This document shows positions 12,349 through 23,173 of a DNA stretch of 64,000 nucleotides, piece by piece. Numbering within the stretch: the stretch's first letter is position 1; each line of letters begins with the position of its first letter. Source of the stretch: Alishewanella jeotgali KCTC 22429 (GTDB taxonomy: Bacteria > Pseudomonadota > Gammaproteobacteria > Enterobacterales > Alteromonadaceae); contig NZ_AHTH01000017.1 in the NCBI RefSeq assembly GCF_000245735.1, positions 1 through 64,000 on the forward strand. The letters run 5' to 3'. A program made the position numbers and the translations under genes. The notes under the pieces were generated by a model, which had not been told where the DNA came from, searched no databases, and saw nothing but the letters and a program-made list of their open reading frames with translations.

Positions 12349-12629
12349 CCATTAATCTCATTATCCATGCAGAGGCAGGAGAGCTGACCGCTGGACACGG
12401 ATCCAATCTCATACCCATTCAGGGTAAAATTTGCGCAATTGTATCAATTAAGCAACTTTTAACAATATACTTTACAAAAAATAGTTAGGTTAAGCTTGAT
12501 TTGGCACAAATGCCGCGCCAAGCAAGGTGTAACAAGACAGAAATACCGATAATACCTTGATCAGATTATGGATACTGGCATAATCTTAAGCTAATACAGG
12601 CAGCTCAATACCCGAGGCCAATAGCCATT

Positions 12630-14333
12630 ATGGCGGTGAATACCAATTCCACGCTTCTCAAACGTTTGATTCAGCAAAGTTTTATCGACGGCGATAAAGC
12701 TCAGCGCGTCATTCTGGAAAAATCCCGTCAATATCGTACCTTGCCCGAATTACTGATCAGTGAAAAACTGATTAATGCCAATACCCTGCATGAAGTGGCA
12801 GCGAGTATCAGCAACCATCTGACCCTGGATCTGGAATTCTTTAACCCAGCCTCCATTCCGGAAGATTTACGCAACGAAAAGCTGACCCGCAAAAGCGATA
12901 TGCTGCCATTGAACAAACGTGGCCGCACCATGTACCTGGCGGTGGTCGACCCGACCAATATCGCGGCCATTGAAGACTTTGAATTTAATGCCGGCATGAA
13001 TGCTGAAGTCGTGGTAGTGCATTACGACAAACTGCATAAGCTGCTGGATAAACTGTTCGAAAATGCCTATGACAGCCTGGGCGGCAATGACGGAGATTGG
13101 GATCTCTCGTCGATGGGCGTGGTGGAGGAAGATGAGCAAGCCGATATCGTGTCGGCGACACCAGACAAAGAAGATCAGCCGATCATAGCCTTTATCAATA
13201 AGATACTGCTGGATGCCATCCGTAAAGGCGCGTCGGATCTGCACTTTGAACCCTATGAAAAAAGTTACCGCATCCGTTTTCGGATTGATGGCATTTTAAA
13301 CGAAGTCGCCAGCCCACCGGTTGCTTTATCCACCCGACTATCGGCGCGCTTAAAGGTGATGTCGCGACTGGATATCGCCGAAAAGCGGGTACCACAGGAT
13401 GGCCGGATTAAACTTAAGCTGTCGGCGAAAAAATCGATCGACTTCCGGGTTAGCACCCTACCCACCTTGTGGGGCGAAAAAATTGTCATGCGGATCCTCG
13501 ATTCCGACAGTGCGATGCTGGGGATCGATGTGCTGGGTTATGAGCCAGAGCAAAAACAACGCTATCTGGATGCGTTAGCGCAGCCACAGGGTATGATCTT
13601 AGTGACTGGCCCGACTGGTAGCGGGAAAACGGTATCGCTATATACCGGTTTAAATATTTTAAATACGGAAGAAACCAATATCTCCACCGCAGAAGATCCG
13701 GTCGAAATTAACTTACCCGGTATTAACCAGGTGCAGGTTAACCCGCGGGCCGGCCTGACGTTTGCCTCAGCACTGAAAGCCTTTTTACGGCAAGACCCTG
13801 ATGTGGTGATGGTCGGTGAAATTCGCGATCTGGAAACTGCTGAAATTGCGATTAAAGCGGCCCAAACCGGCCACTTAGTCTTGTCTACCCTGCACACCAA
13901 CTCGGCGCCGGAAACCTTAACCCGTTTACTGAATATGGGCGTACCGGCTTATAACGTCGCCAGTTCTGTATCGTTAATTATTGCCCAGCGTCTGGCGCGA
14001 CGTTTATGCCCAAAATGCAAACAAGCCGAACAGATTCCGGCTGCCGAATTATTGCGCCAGGGCTTTCGTGAAGACCAGCTGGATAAAATCACCATCTTTA
14101 AACCGGTGGGTTGTGATTATTGCACCAATGGCTATAAAGGCCGGGTCGGTATTTATGAAGTGATGCCAATTAGCCCGAAGATGGCCGATATTATTATGGA
14201 TAATGGTAACTCCTTAGATATTGCGACTCAGGCCCAACGCGAAGGAATTAATAATTTGCGACAATCGGGCCTGATTAAAGCCGCCGCCGGTATTACCAGC
14301 CTGGCGGAAGTCAACCGGGTAACCAAAGGTTAA
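12630..14333 (+). CDS. pilB: Type IV pilus extension ATPase PilB
   Basis: A 567-residue cytoplasmic ATPase that powers pilus extension. Visible parts: an N-terminal MshEN-type domain (1-140), the Asp/His box SDLHFEP, Walker A GPTGSGKT at about 327-334, Walker [14 protein letters not shown], the His box [12 protein letters not shown], and a zinc site made of CPKC (about 460) and CDYC (about 496). Usual family length. It heads the operon pilB-pilC-pilD-coaE-zapD. The major pilin gene pilA, which often precedes pilB, is not here; the upstream gene is the divergent fimT. Confidence 0.95.
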   Translation: MAVNTNSTLLKRLIQQSFIDGDKAQRVILEKSRQYRTLPELLISEKLINANTLHEVAASISNHLTLDLEFFNPASIPEDLRNEKLTRKSDMLPLNKRGRTMYLAVVDPTNIAAIEDFEFNAGMNAEVVVVHYDKLHKLLDKLFENAYDSLGGNDGDWDLSSMGVVEEDEQADIVSATPDKEDQPIIAFINKILLDAIRKGASDLHFEPYEKSYRIRFRIDGILNEVASPPVALSTRLSARLKVMSRLDIAEKRVPQDGRIKLKLSAKKSIDFRVSTLPTLWGEKIVMRILDSDSAMLGIDVLGYEPEQKQRYLDALAQPQGMILVTGPTGSGKTVSLYTGLNILNTEETNISTAEDPVEINLPGINQVQVNPRAGLTFASALKAFLRQDPDVVMVGEIRDLETAEIAIKAAQTGHLVLSTLHTNSAPETLTRLLNMGVPAYNVASSVSLIIAQRLARRLCPKCKQAEQIPAAELLRQGFREDQLDKITIFKPVGCDYCTNGYKGRVGIYEVMPISPKMADIIMDNGNSLDIATQAQREGINNLRQSGLIKAAAGITSLAEVNRVTKG

Positions 14334-14416
14334 GCTATTGGCTTACATAAGACTTTTTGAAAACAAGAGCTATACTGTTGCAAAGTAGCACACAGAGCTG
14401 ATAAGGATCCTTGCTG

Positions 14417-15646
14417 ATGGCTCAAAATATAAAATTCAAAATAAAAGAGCTACAAACCTTTAACTATAAAGGTGTAAATCGTAAAGGTGATAAAAAAAGC
14501 GGTGAAATTAAAGCCACCAGTATCGCCGAAGCCAAGGCGCTGCTACGCCAGCAAGGCGTTACGCCATCAGCGGTAAAAAAGAAACCGAAATCGCTATTTG
14601 GCGATGAAAAACGTATTACCGCAATGGATATTGCCGTGGTGACCCGGCAAATCGCCACCATGCTGGGCGCCGGGGTACCGCTGGTGCAATCTATTGATTT
14701 GATTGCCAATGGCTCTGACAATAAAAGCCTGCGCAGCCTGATGCAAAAAATTTCGATAAAAATTCAAGCCGGTTTACCATTATCTGACACCCTGCGCGAG
14801 CATCCTAAGTATTTTGATGATCTCTATTGTGACCTGGTGAAATCAGGCGAGCAGTCTGGTGCTTTGGATAAAATCTTCGATCGGATCGCGATTTATAAAG
14901 AAAAAGCCGAAGCCTTAAAATCGAAAATTAAAAAAGCCATGTTTTACCCTGCTGCCGTTGTCGTTGTCGCCGGTATTGTAACCTCCATATTGCTAATCTT
15001 TGTGGTGCCGCAATTTGCGGAAATTTTTGGCAGCTTTGGTGCTGAACTGCCGGGTTTTACCCTTTTTGTACTCGGTATTTCCGAGTTAATGCAAAAATAT
15101 TGGTGGGTGGTGTTGGGCGCTATTATTGTTGCTGGCTATCTCACAGGCAAAGGCTATAACAATAACCTCAAGTTTCGCACCGCCTGTGATGCGATGCTAC
15201 TTAAAGCCCCGGTATTTGGCATGATTTTAAATAAGGCCGCGGTAGCGCGTTATGCCCGTACCTTGTCGACGACCTTTGCTGCCGGGGTGCCGCTGATTGA
15301 AGCACTGGAATCTTCCGCCGGCGCGGCTGGCAATGAAATATATAAAAAAGCGATTTTAGATGTGCGCGACGAAGTTTCCTCCGGTAACCAGATGCACTTT
15401 GCGATGAAGCAAACCGACTGTTTCCCGGAAATGGTGGTGCAGATGGTGTCGATTGGTGAAGAGTCTGGCTCGCTGGATAGTATGCTGGCCAAAGTCGCTA
15501 ATATCTATGAGCAGGAAGTGGATGATGCGGTCGATGGCCTAACCGCCCTGTTAGAGCCGCTGATTATGGCGGTACTGGGGGTGATTATCGGTGGCCTGAT
15601 TATCGCTATGTATCTGCCAATCTTCCAGATGGGTAATATTGTTTAA
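14417..15646 (+). CDS. pilC: Type IV pilus inner-membrane platform protein PilC
   Basis: A 409-residue polytopic membrane protein with two T2SSF repeats (MDIAVVTRQIATMLGAGVPLVQSI and ARYARTLSTTFAAGVPLIEALESS) and three membrane segments. It anchors PilB and moves pilin subunits. I prefer the ATG at 14417 (GGA 9 bases upstream) over a TTG two codons earlier. Its stop overlaps the pilD start by one base. Complete. Confidence 0.95.
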   Translation: MAQNIKFKIKELQTFNYKGVNRKGDKKSGEIKATSIAEAKALLRQQGVTPSAVKKKPKSLFGDEKRITAMDIAVVTRQIATMLGAGVPLVQSIDLIANGSDNKSLRSLMQKISIKIQAGLPLSDTLREHPKYFDDLYCDLVKSGEQSGALDKIFDRIAIYKEKAEALKSKIKKAMFYPAAVVVVAGIVTSILLIFVVPQFAEIFGSFGAELPGFTLFVLGISELMQKYWWVVLGAIIVAGYLTGKGYNNNLKFRTACDAMLLKAPVFGMILNKAAVARYARTLSTTFAAGVPLIEALESSAGAAGNEIYKKAILDVRDEVSSGNQMHFAMKQTDCFPEMVVQMVSIGEESGSLDSMLAKVANIYEQEVDDAVDGLTALLEPLIMAVLGVIIGGLIIAMYLPIFQMGNIV

Positions 15647-16524
15647 TGTCAGAATTTATCCTGTTATTACAACAGCACAGCTGGTTGTATCTGCTGTTGG
15701 TGTTTGTGTTTAGTCTGGTCATCGGTAGTTTTTTAAATGTGGTGATTTACCGCCTGCCACTGATGATGGAGCGGGAATGGCAGGCTGAGTTTCAGGCCTA
15801 TTTTCAGCAAGCGCCCGCCAGTGCAGTAACTGAGCGTTTTAACCTGGCCGTGCCACGCTCCGCCTGCCCCAGTTGCCATACGCCCATTGCCGCCCGTGAT
15901 AATATTCCGCTGCTCAGTTGGTTGTTGCTTAAAGGCCGCTGCCGGCATTGTCATACCAGGATCAGTATCCGCTATCCGGCCGTAGAGTTACTGACAGCGC
16001 TATTAGCCACCACGGTTGCCTGGCAATTTGGCGTCACCACCACAGCCGCGATCTTGTTACTGATCACCTTTGGTTTGATTGCCCTCAGTTTTATCGATAT
16101 CGACAAGATGCTGCTGCCGGATCAGATTACCTTGCCACTGTTGTGGCTGGCCTTAGTATTTAGTTTAAGCGAGCATGCCCTGGTCGATCCGGCGACGGCG
16201 ATCTTAGGTGCGGCTTGCGGTTATTTAAGCCTGTGGGCGGTGTATTGGGGCTTTAAGCTGCTAACCGGTAAAGAGGGCATGGGCTATGGTGATTTTAAGC
16301 TGTTAGCCATTTTTGGTGCCTTACTGGGCTGGCAACAACTGCCCTTGATTATTCTGCTCTCGTCGCTGGTAGGGGCGGTGATCGGGGCAACACTGCTGAG
16401 TATTCAGGGTAAAGATAAAGCCACGCCTATCCCCTTTGGCCCCTATATCGCAGCAGCAGGCTGGATTGCCATCTTATGGGGCGAACAACTTACCGGCGCT
16501 TATCTGTCTTACCTCGGCCTATGA
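15646..16524 (+). CDS. pilD: Prepilin leader peptidase / N-methyltransferase PilD
   Basis: A 292-residue membrane enzyme that cuts the leader of PilA, FimT, PilV, PilW and PilX and methylates the new N-terminus. The cytoplasmic loop has the two zinc-binding CXXC pairs (CPSC ... CRHC) and the catalytic Asp pair is visible in IDIDKMLLPD and GYGDFK. About eight membrane segments. The stop overlaps the coaE start (ATGA). Confidence 0.95.
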   Translation: MSEFILLLQQHSWLYLLLVFVFSLVIGSFLNVVIYRLPLMMEREWQAEFQAYFQQAPASAVTERFNLAVPRSACPSCHTPIAARDNIPLLSWLLLKGRCRHCHTRISIRYPAVELLTALLATTVAWQFGVTTTAAILLLITFGLIALSFIDIDKMLLPDQITLPLLWLALVFSLSEHALVDPATAILGAACGYLSLWAVYWGFKLLTGKEGMGYGDFKLLAIFGALLGWQQLPLIILLSSLVGAVIGATLLSIQGKDKATPIPFGPYIAAAGWIAILWGEQLTGAYLSYLGL

Positions 16525-17153
16525 GTACGCTAACCGGCAAACTACTGATTGGCTTAACCGGTGGCATCGGCAGCGGTAAAAGCACTGTAGCCGAGCAGTT
16601 TCGTGTTTTGGGTGCTGGTTATGTTGATGCCGATATCGTGGCACGCGAAATAGTCGCACCCGGCACACCCGCCTTAGCCGCTATTAGCGAGCACTTTGGT
16701 GCTGAGTTATTGCAGGCCGATGGCAGCTTAAACCGCGCTGCGCTGCGCCAGCGCATCTTTAGTGACCAGACCGCCAAACTCTGGCTGGAACAGTTACTGC
16801 ATCCGGCGATCCGGGAGCAGCTGTTTGCCCAGTTAACCGCCCTGCCTACACCCTATGCGCTGCTGGTTGCTCCCTTGCTATTGGAGAACGGTCTGGATAC
16901 ATTCTGCGACCGGGTATTGCTGGTCGATGTTAGCGAGCAAACCCAGTTAAAACGCACCATAGCACGCGATCAGAATAATGCTGAGCAGGTAAAAGCCATT
17001 ATGGCCGCGCAACTGGGCCGGCAACAAAAACTGGCCCGGGCTGATGATATCATTGACAATAATGGCAGTTTGTCGCAACTCACTGAACAAATTGCGCATT
17101 TACATGAAAAATATCTTGAACTTAGCCGAGAAATAAGACTCAAAGAGCAGTGA
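16521..17153 (+). CDS. coaE: Dephospho-CoA kinase
   Basis: A 210-residue P-loop kinase that phosphorylates dephospho-CoA, the last step of CoA synthesis. Walker A GGIGSGKST near residue 14, then VDADIVAREIVAPG, and LLVAPLLLENGL in the core. The ATG at 16521 overlaps the pilD stop by 4 bases, a conserved neighbourhood in gammaproteobacteria. Complete. Confidence 0.95.
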   Translation: MSTLTGKLLIGLTGGIGSGKSTVAEQFRVLGAGYVDADIVAREIVAPGTPALAAISEHFGAELLQADGSLNRAALRQRIFSDQTAKLWLEQLLHPAIREQLFAQLTALPTPYALLVAPLLLENGLDTFCDRVLLVDVSEQTQLKRTIARDQNNAEQVKAIMAAQLGRQQKLARADDIIDNNGSLSQLTEQIAHLHEKYLELSREIRLKEQ

Positions 17154-17902
17154 TGACTGCTGAAATAGTATACGAACATCCTCTGAACACCAAAATCCGC
17201 ACTTATTTGCGGATTGAGCACTTATTTGCGCAACTTTCCGGTTTACGTCAGGCGGAAGCTGAAGCCCAGCAACTTAGTTTTTTCAGTACTTTATTTAACC
17301 TACTGGATATGCTGGATCGTAATGATATCAAGCCGGACTTGTTAAAAGACTTAGAACGTTGTGAAAGTCAGCTGGTACAGTGGTCAACTCATCCGGCTGT
17401 ATCAGATCAAAAACTACAATCAATTCTGCAACAAGCCTTACGCTACCAAACGGCATTGTTACGCTGCGGCAAGCTGGCAGTGCCATTAAAAGACGACAAG
17501 TTTTTAGCGCCTTTGCGGCAACGTTTTGCTTTGCCCGGAGGCTGTTGCTATTTTGATGTACCACAATTGCAATACTGGCTAAAGCTGCCAGCTGCTGAGC
17601 AACAACAACAAATCAGTGACTGGCTGGCGCAGCTGGCCCTGACCGAACAAACGCTAGCGTTCGTACTGAATTTTATTCGTCAACGCGGTGAATTTATGTT
17701 GTTACAGGCTGAGAATGGCTTCTATCAACAAAACGCCGAACAATACGAGTTACTGCGCATTAAATACTCGCAAGACTGCTGCTCTTTTCCGACCGTTAGT
17801 GGTAACAGGTACCGTTACGCCATCCGATTTATGCAGCTATCAGAACAGGACGGACGCAGTGCCTGTAGCAATGATATCAGTTTTCAATTGGCGTGCTGCT
17901 AA
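17153..17902 (+). CDS. zapD: FtsZ-binding division protein ZapD
   Basis: A 249-residue cytoplasmic protein that bundles FtsZ filaments at the septum. Recognised from YEHPLNTKIRTYLRIEHLF at the N-terminus, RNDIKPDLLKDLERCESQL and FVLNFIRQRGEFMLLQAENGFYQQ. I prefer the ATG at 17153, which shares a base with the coaE stop; a GTG one codon upstream is possible. Its target gene ftsZ lies 6 kb away on the other strand. Confidence 0.93.
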   Translation: MTAEIVYEHPLNTKIRTYLRIEHLFAQLSGLRQAEAEAQQLSFFSTLFNLLDMLDRNDIKPDLLKDLERCESQLVQWSTHPAVSDQKLQSILQQALRYQTALLRCGKLAVPLKDDKFLAPLRQRFALPGGCCYFDVPQLQYWLKLPAAEQQQQISDWLAQLALTEQTLAFVLNFIRQRGEFMLLQAENGFYQQNAEQYELLRIKYSQDCCSFPTVSGNRYRYAIRFMQLSEQDGRSACSNDISFQLACC

Positions 17903-17957
17903 CACCTGATGATTCTGCTACACTGCCGGCCGTGTTTTAGCTGTTGTAGGAAAATCC

Positions 17958-18191
17958 ATGGCCACCACTGTCAAATGTCCAACCTGTGAAAAAACAGTCG
18001 TCTGGGCGGCTGAGTCGCCGTTCCGGCCATTTTGCTCTGAGCGCTGTAAGTTGATTGACCTGGGTGATTGGGCGGCAGAAAACCACCGCATTGCCGACAA
18101 GCAGCCCATCGATTCGGCGCTGTCAGAGCAGTTTTTGGCGGAGTTAGAGCAGGAATTTCTGGCGAAAGATAACCAGTTTTTTAAAGAGTAA
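17958..18191 (+). CDS. yacG: DNA gyrase inhibitor YacG (zinc-binding)
   Basis: A 77-residue protein with a four-Cys zinc site: CPTC near residue 7 and CSERC near residue 27, followed by [12 protein letters not shown]. YacG binds GyrB and inhibits gyrase in E. coli. Own ribosome site (AGGAAAATCC). Convergent with mutT. Typical length. Confidence 0.92.
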   Translation: MATTVKCPTCEKTVVWAAESPFRPFCSERCKLIDLGDWAAENHRIADKQPIDSALSEQFLAELEQEFLAKDNQFFKE

Positions 18192-18216
18192 CGCAATGGC
18201 TGGCGGTTACTGCAGG

Positions 18217-18633
18217 CTAAGCGCCTGCCAGAAAAGCCGCCTGCAATTTATCCACGATCGGCTGGTTCGCATCGGGCAATGATAATTGGTGCAACTCACT
18301 AAGATCTGCCCAACATAATGGCTGCCCCTCAGCGCCATGTGGCTCACCGCTAAAGTCAGTAACCAGATAAATATCCAGCAACACACAGCGCTCCGGATAC
18401 TCATGCTGCAGCTGCATAAAGGGCTCGGCGTGCTGCACTGCTATGCCGATTTCTTCCACCAACTCGCGTTTTAGCGCAGCCAGCACGGTTTCACCTTGCT
18501 CCAGTTTACCGCCGGGAAATTCCCAGCGGTTACCCTGATGCTTAGTTGCCGCCCGCTTTGCTAGCAACACCTGCTGTTGGCGCAGAATAACGCCAACCGC
18601 GACATGGAGGACTGGCTTAACTGAGTTGGCCAT
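18217..18633 (-). CDS. mutT: 8-oxo-dGTP pyrophosphatase MutT
   Basis: A 138-residue Nudix hydrolase that removes 8-oxo-dGTP from the nucleotide pool. The Nudix box is complete ([24 protein letters not shown] from about residue 37). The ATG at 18633 ([17 protein letters not shown]) gives the standard N-terminus; it lies 17 bases inside the end of secA, so the two are probably co-transcribed and coupled. A longer frame upstream only repeats secA coding sequence. Confidence 0.93.
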   Translation of the reverse strand: MANSVKPVLHVAVGVILRQQQVLLAKRAATKHQGNRWEFPGGKLEQGETVLAALKRELVEEIGIAVQHAEPFMQLQHEYPERCVLLDIYLVTDFSGEPHGAEGQPLCWADLSELHQLSLPDANQPIVDKLQAAFLAGA

Positions 18634-21337
18634 GACAATGCTTATATTTTTTACCTGAGCCGCACGGACAGGGATCATTACGACCAACTTTCATGCCATC
18701 ACGGTAAGCTGGTGTAGCGCCTTTCACCCCCTCTGGCAGCTCGCCACCGACTTGCTCAGCGGCAGCATGCTGATATTGATGCGGAACCTGATCGGCTTTG
18801 CGACGTTGCTCTTCAACCGCCTCAACATCTTCTGATGCTCTAACCTGTACCCGGCTTAAGATACCAATCACATCCAACTTCAGGTTTTCCAGCATGGTGG
18901 TAAAGAGTTCGAAGGCTTCGCGTTTATATTCCTGCTTCGGGTTCTTTTGGGCATAGCCACGCAAGTTAATGCCCTGGCGCAGGTGGTCCATTGCTGCCAG
19001 GTGCTCTTTCCAGTGGCTGTCCAGACTCTGCAGCATAATAGCCTTTTCGAACTGACGCAGTACCTGAGCGCCGACCATTTGCTCTTTCAGGGCATAGGCA
19101 GCGGCCACATCTTGCTGAATGCGTTCGCGCAGTTTTTCCTCGAACAGCTTTTTGTCTTCTTTCAGCCACTGAGCTATGGGTAACTCAACACCGAAATCGG
19201 CTTGCAAACGCTGTTCCAGACCAGGAATATCCCACATTTCATCCAGTGACTGTGGCGGAATATATTCGTTAATCACCCGCTCAACCACATCTTCCCGGAT
19301 AGCATGAATGGTGTCAGAAATATCAGCCGCATCAAGTAAGTCGTTACGCTGTTCGTATACTACTTTACGTTGGTCATTGGCTACATCGTCGAATTCGAGT
19401 AACTGCTTACGGATATCGAAGTTACGTGCCTCTACTTTGCGCTGGGCATTTTCAATGGCCCGGCTAACCCAAGGGTGCTCGATGGCTTCGCCTGGCGCCA
19501 TACCAAGGCGACGCATCATGCCTGCCATCCGGTCAGAGGCGAAAATCCGCATCAGTGCGTCTTCTAACGACAAATAGAAACGCGAAGAACCGGGATCCCC
19601 CTGACGACCAGCACGGCCACGTAGCTGGTTATCGATACGGCGCGATTCATGACGTTCTGTACCGATAATATGCAAACCACCGGCAGCGATAACTGCATCA
19701 TGCCGCAGCTGCCAGTCGGCCTTAGCTTGTGCAATTTGTTCTGTTGTCGCTTCAGGGCCTAAAGCTTTTAACTCTGCCTGTAAGCTGCCCCCCAGCACAA
19801 TATCAGTACCCCGACCCGCCATATTAGTGGCAATGGTAACGGTACCGGCCCGGCCGGCATCAGCGATAATCTGTGCTTCGTTGGCGTGAAATTTGGCATT
19901 CAGAACCTGGTGCTGGATCTTGGCTTTATGCAGCAGGCTGGATAAGTACTCTGAGCTCTCAATTGAAGCTGTACCCACCAGTACCGGGCGTTTGGCATCC
20001 CGAGCCTGCTTAATATCTTCGATAATGGCATTATATTTATCTTCTGCCGTGAGATAGACCAGGTCAGCCATGTCGTTACGTACCATGGGTTTATTGGTAG
20101 GTACTACGATGGTTTCCAGACCATAAATTTGCTGAAATTCAAAAGCTTCTGTATCAGCTGTACCGGTCATACCGGCCAGTTTGCTGTATAAACGGAAGTA
20201 ATTCTGGAAGGTTATAGAGGCCAGCGTCTGGTTTTCGTTTTGGATCCGAACCCCTTCTTTAGCTTCCACCGCCTGATGTAAACCTTCTGACCAACGGCGG
20301 CCTTCCATAGTCCGGCCGGTATGCTCGTCAACAATGACAATTTCACCGTCTTTGACGACATAATCCACATCGCGCTTAAACAACTGGTGGGCGCGCAATG
20401 CCGCGTAAACGTGATGCAACAGGGTAATATTGGCCGCAGAAAACAGCGTATCGTGCTCGGCGATCAGTCCCTGCTCGCGCAACATGTCTTCAACTTTAAT
20501 CTGGCCTTGCTCAGTCAGGTATACCTGACGTGCTTTTTCATCCACGGTAAAGTGGCCATCACCGTGATTTCCTTCTTCGTCTTCCTTGTCCTGTTTTTCC
20601 AGTAAAGGTACCAGCTTGTTGATTTGCTTGTAGAGCTCGGAGCTGTCTTCGGCAGGACCAGAAATAATCAGCGGCGTACGGGCTTCATCAATTAAGATTG
20701 AGTCGACTTCGTCAATAATGGCGTAAGCCAGGTCACGCTGTACCCGATCTTGCGGAGAAAACGCCATATTGTCACGTAAATAGTCAAAACCGAATTCGTT
20801 GTTAGTACCATAGGTGATATCGGCGGCATAAGCCTTTTGTTTTTCGACATGAGGCAAGCCTGGCACATTTACCCCTACGCTTAAACCCAAAAAGCTGAAT
20901 AAGGGTTCATTGGTTTGGGCATCGCGTTTGGCAAGATAGTCGTTGACGGTAATCACATGTACCGACTTGCCACTTAAGGCGTTTAAATAGGCGGGTAAGG
21001 TCGCGGTCAGGGTTTTACCTTCACCGGTGCGCATTTCAGAAATTTTCCCTTGATGCAGAACCATACCACCCATTAACTGTACGTCGAAGTGTCGCATACC
21101 AAATACGCGCTTACTGGCTTCACGTACTGTGGCAAAGGCTTCTGGTAAGATTTCATCCAGGGTAGTGCCGCTTTGTACCCGTTGCTTGAATTCGCTGGTT
21201 TTATTTTTAAGTTGTTCGTCACTCAGCTTTTCAAAATCGGCTTCCAGTGCATTGATTTGCAAAACGATCTTTTTGAGTTTCTTCAAATAGCGGTCGTTAC
21301 GGCTGCCAATTATTTTGGCGAAAAGATTTCCAAACAT
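18617..21337 (-). CDS. secA: Preprotein translocase ATPase SecA
   Basis: A 906-residue motor of Sec protein export. Walker A in [20 protein letters not shown] (about residue 102), the [19 protein letters not shown] region (about residue 209), [11 protein letters not shown], and the C-terminal zinc-binding tail [14 protein letters not shown]. Full length. No secM-like regulator gene is visible in the 241 bases upstream. It follows lpxC in the gene order but is separated from it by the divergent dciA. Confidence 0.97.
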   Translation of the reverse strand: MFGNLFAKIIGSRNDRYLKKLKKIVLQINALEADFEKLSDEQLKNKTSEFKQRVQSGTTLDEILPEAFATVREASKRVFGMRHFDVQLMGGMVLHQGKISEMRTGEGKTLTATLPAYLNALSGKSVHVITVNDYLAKRDAQTNEPLFSFLGLSVGVNVPGLPHVEKQKAYAADITYGTNNEFGFDYLRDNMAFSPQDRVQRDLAYAIIDEVDSILIDEARTPLIISGPAEDSSELYKQINKLVPLLEKQDKEDEEGNHGDGHFTVDEKARQVYLTEQGQIKVEDMLREQGLIAEHDTLFSAANITLLHHVYAALRAHQLFKRDVDYVVKDGEIVIVDEHTGRTMEGRRWSEGLHQAVEAKEGVRIQNENQTLASITFQNYFRLYSKLAGMTGTADTEAFEFQQIYGLETIVVPTNKPMVRNDMADLVYLTAEDKYNAIIEDIKQARDAKRPVLVGTASIESSEYLSSLLHKAKIQHQVLNAKFHANEAQIIADAGRAGTVTIATNMAGRGTDIVLGGSLQAELKALGPEATTEQIAQAKADWQLRHDAVIAAGGLHIIGTERHESRRIDNQLRGRAGRQGDPGSSRFYLSLEDALMRIFASDRMAGMMRRLGMAPGEAIEHPWVSRAIENAQRKVEARNFDIRKQLLEFDDVANDQRKVVYEQRNDLLDAADISDTIHAIREDVVERVINEYIPPQSLDEMWDIPGLEQRLQADFGVELPIAQWLKEDKKLFEEKLRERIQQDVAAAYALKEQMVGAQVLRQFEKAIMLQSLDSHWKEHLAAMDHLRQGINLRGYAQKNPKQEYKREAFELFTTMLENLKLDVIGILSRVQVRASEDVEAVEEQRRKADQVPHQYQHAAAEQVGGELPEGVKGATPAYRDGMKVGRNDPCPCGSGKKYKHCHGQLS

Positions 21338-21578
21338 TATCCCAATACCATATTAAGTTTAAACTGCATGCCCTACGCCGCTTGCTGAGGCAACTAAGGT
21401 GATTGCAGCCCTGGCGACGCCAGTATTAATTTTTGCTGTTACCTGCGCACCAGGCCAGTTGTTGGCAGATGTTAGCAGGATATGGCGCTAAAAACAGTGC
21501 CTTTCAAGGCTTAAGCTATGGCTGTATGCAAAAAACTGCTACAATTTTTGCCGATATCTGTCTGTGGTACCTTGCCTG

Positions 21579-22040
21579 ATGAAACGCTATAACCATAAAC
21601 CTGAAGATCTGAGCCGGCTGTTAAGCCACGGTCAGCTATCGGGTATTCAACAGCAGTTTAGCGTGCTCAGCCAGTTTAATCAGGTTCTGGCCGAGCTGTT
21701 GCAAACGCCACAACTGGGCTTTTGTCAGGTTGCGAATATCAAAGATGGCCGGGCTGTCATTTTATGCAGCTCAGCGGCCTGGGCCACCCGCCTGAAAATG
21801 CAACGCGACGCCATTTTAGCCAATTTCCGGCAGAAAATCTTGCCTGATTTAGCGGGTCTCGACATCGAAGTTTCGCCCAATGGTCAGAATAAACCGTTCA
21901 GTGTGCAGGAAAAGGCAGCAGTAGCCTATCAGGTGAAAAAAGGTGGTCTTAGCGAACAGAATCGTCAGCAACTGGCCGCGTTAGCCGCCAGCAGTGATGG
22001 CCCGGTACAACAAGCTTTGCAGCGCTTACTGAAACCCTGA
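21579..22040 (+). CDS. dciA: DUF721 protein, DciA-like replicative helicase loader
   Basis: A 153-residue protein. The N-terminal two thirds (LQTPQLGFCQVANIKDGRAVILCSSAAWATRLKMQRDAIL) is the KH-like DUF721 domain; the tail (residues 110-153) is likely flexible. DciA loads DnaB helicase in bacteria that lack DnaC. The ATG at 21579 is preferred; a GTG five codons upstream is possible. The location between secA and lpxC is typical for this family in gammaproteobacteria, though here it is on the opposite strand to both. Confidence 0.83.
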   Translation: MKRYNHKPEDLSRLLSHGQLSGIQQQFSVLSQFNQVLAELLQTPQLGFCQVANIKDGRAVILCSSAAWATRLKMQRDAILANFRQKILPDLAGLDIEVSPNGQNKPFSVQEKAAVAYQVKKGGLSEQNRQQLAALAASSDGPVQQALQRLLKP

Positions 22041-22049
22041 AAACAAATC

Positions 22050-22066
22050 GGGCCGCATAGCGGCCC
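22050..22066 (-). terminator. Terminator between convergent dciA and lpxC
   Basis: GGGCCGC-ATA-GCGGCCC, a 7-bp perfect stem. On the minus strand it is followed by GATTTGTTTTC, so it works best for lpxC; on the plus strand only AATTC follows. Confidence 0.7.
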
Positions 22067-22097
22067 AATTCAACTCTTAACATTTCACAAATGGCAG

Positions 22098-23009
22098 TTA
22101 AGCCAACTGCGGCGCCAAAAACGAAATCGGCATCTCGGCTTTGTCTTCGAAAGTCACAAATTCCCAGTTTTCCTGATTAGCTAATACGGCACTTAACAGC
22201 TGGTTATTCAGGGCGTGACCGGTCTTGTAAGAGCGGAATTCACCCAGAATGCTGTAACCAGCCATGTACAGGTCGCCAATGGCATCCAGAATTTTGTGCT
22301 TGATAAACTCATCGTCGTAACGCAGGCCGTCCTGGTTTAATACCCGGTATTCGTCCAGCACCACGGCGTTATCCATGCTGCCACCTAACGCCAGGTTGTT
22401 AGCGCGCAGGTATTCCACTTCATGCAGGAAACCAAAGGTGCGGGCACGGCTAATTTCTTTGATAAAGGCCGCAGCAGAGAAATCCATCACCAGATGCTGG
22501 GTGGTTTCAGAAATGACCGGGTGGTTAAAGCTGATGGCGAAGTCCAGTTTAAAGCCGTTGTAAGGCTTAAACTCGGCCCACTTATCGCCATCTTCTACCC
22601 GCACAGTCTGCTTAATACGGATAAACTTTTTTGCCAGCCGCTGTTCGCTGATACCTGCTTCCAGCAACAGATAGACGAAAGGATTGGCACTACCATCCAT
22701 AATCGGGATTTCCGGCGCATCGACATCAATCACCAGATTGTCGATGCCCAGACCGGCGATAGCGGCCATCAGGTGTTCGGTAGTAGAGAGGCGCACGCCC
22801 TGCTCATTAATTAAACAGGTGCACATCACCGTATCACCGACCAGTGATGGCGTGATCTTAAAGTCAATTACCGGGTCCAGGTCTACACGCCGGAATATAA
22901 TTCCAGTGTTATCGGGTGCAGGCCGGAGAGTAAGCGTAACCTTTTCCCCTTTGTGTAACCCGACGCCGACAGAACTGACTGTTTGGCTGATGGTACGTTG
23001 TTTAATCAT
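22098..23009 (-). CDS. lpxC: UDP-3-O-acyl-GlcNAc deacetylase LpxC
   Basis: A 303-residue zinc enzyme that commits UDP-acyl-GlcNAc to lipid A. Start [24 protein letters not shown]. Zinc ligands are seen in [11 protein letters not shown] and in [17 protein letters not shown], with HALNNQLL near the end supplying the catalytic His. The ATG at 23009 gives the usual length; the longer frame upstream has no ribosome site. Stands at the end of the dcw cluster, its common position. Confidence 0.97.
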   Translation of the reverse strand: MIKQRTISQTVSSVGVGLHKGEKVTLTLRPAPDNTGIIFRRVDLDPVIDFKITPSLVGDTVMCTCLINEQGVRLSTTEHLMAAIAGLGIDNLVIDVDAPEIPIMDGSANPFVYLLLEAGISEQRLAKKFIRIKQTVRVEDGDKWAEFKPYNGFKLDFAISFNHPVISETTQHLVMDFSAAAFIKEISRARTFGFLHEVEYLRANNLALGGSMDNAVVLDEYRVLNQDGLRYDDEFIKHKILDAIGDLYMAGYSILGEFRSYKTGHALNNQLLSAVLANQENWEFVTFEDKAEMPISFLAPQLA

Positions 23010-23137
23010 AATTTTATCCTGCTCATTTACTAAGCAAACAAAATGGGCGCGAAGCATAGCACATGACTGCAACTATGCCAAATATTGGCTGAACAGCAAA
23101 TGAACTCCATTAACTGCTGAGCTTAAATCGCCACTAC

Positions 23138-23163
23138 CTGTTACCGCACACTGTTACCGCACA
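23138..23163. repeat. Tandem 13-bp duplication downstream of ftsZ
   Basis: CTGTTACCGCACA occurs twice in tandem (23138-23150 and 23151-23163). Together with the end of ftsZ it can form hairpins (ACCGCA ... TGCGGT at 23156-23172). No T-run follows, so a terminator role is uncertain. Confidence 0.55.
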
Positions 23164-23173
23164 ATTTGCGGTA

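Noticed and set aside
12502-12516. Sigma-54-like promoter upstream of pilB (TGGCAC with GC 10 bases after GG)
   Set aside because: The -24 half is good but the -12 half reads CCGC instead of TTGC, so I do not list it as a feature; 5' end mapping would settle it.
21338-21578. A secM-like arrest peptide gene upstream of secA
   Set aside because: No open frame with a signal peptide and arrest motif on the minus strand in this spacer.
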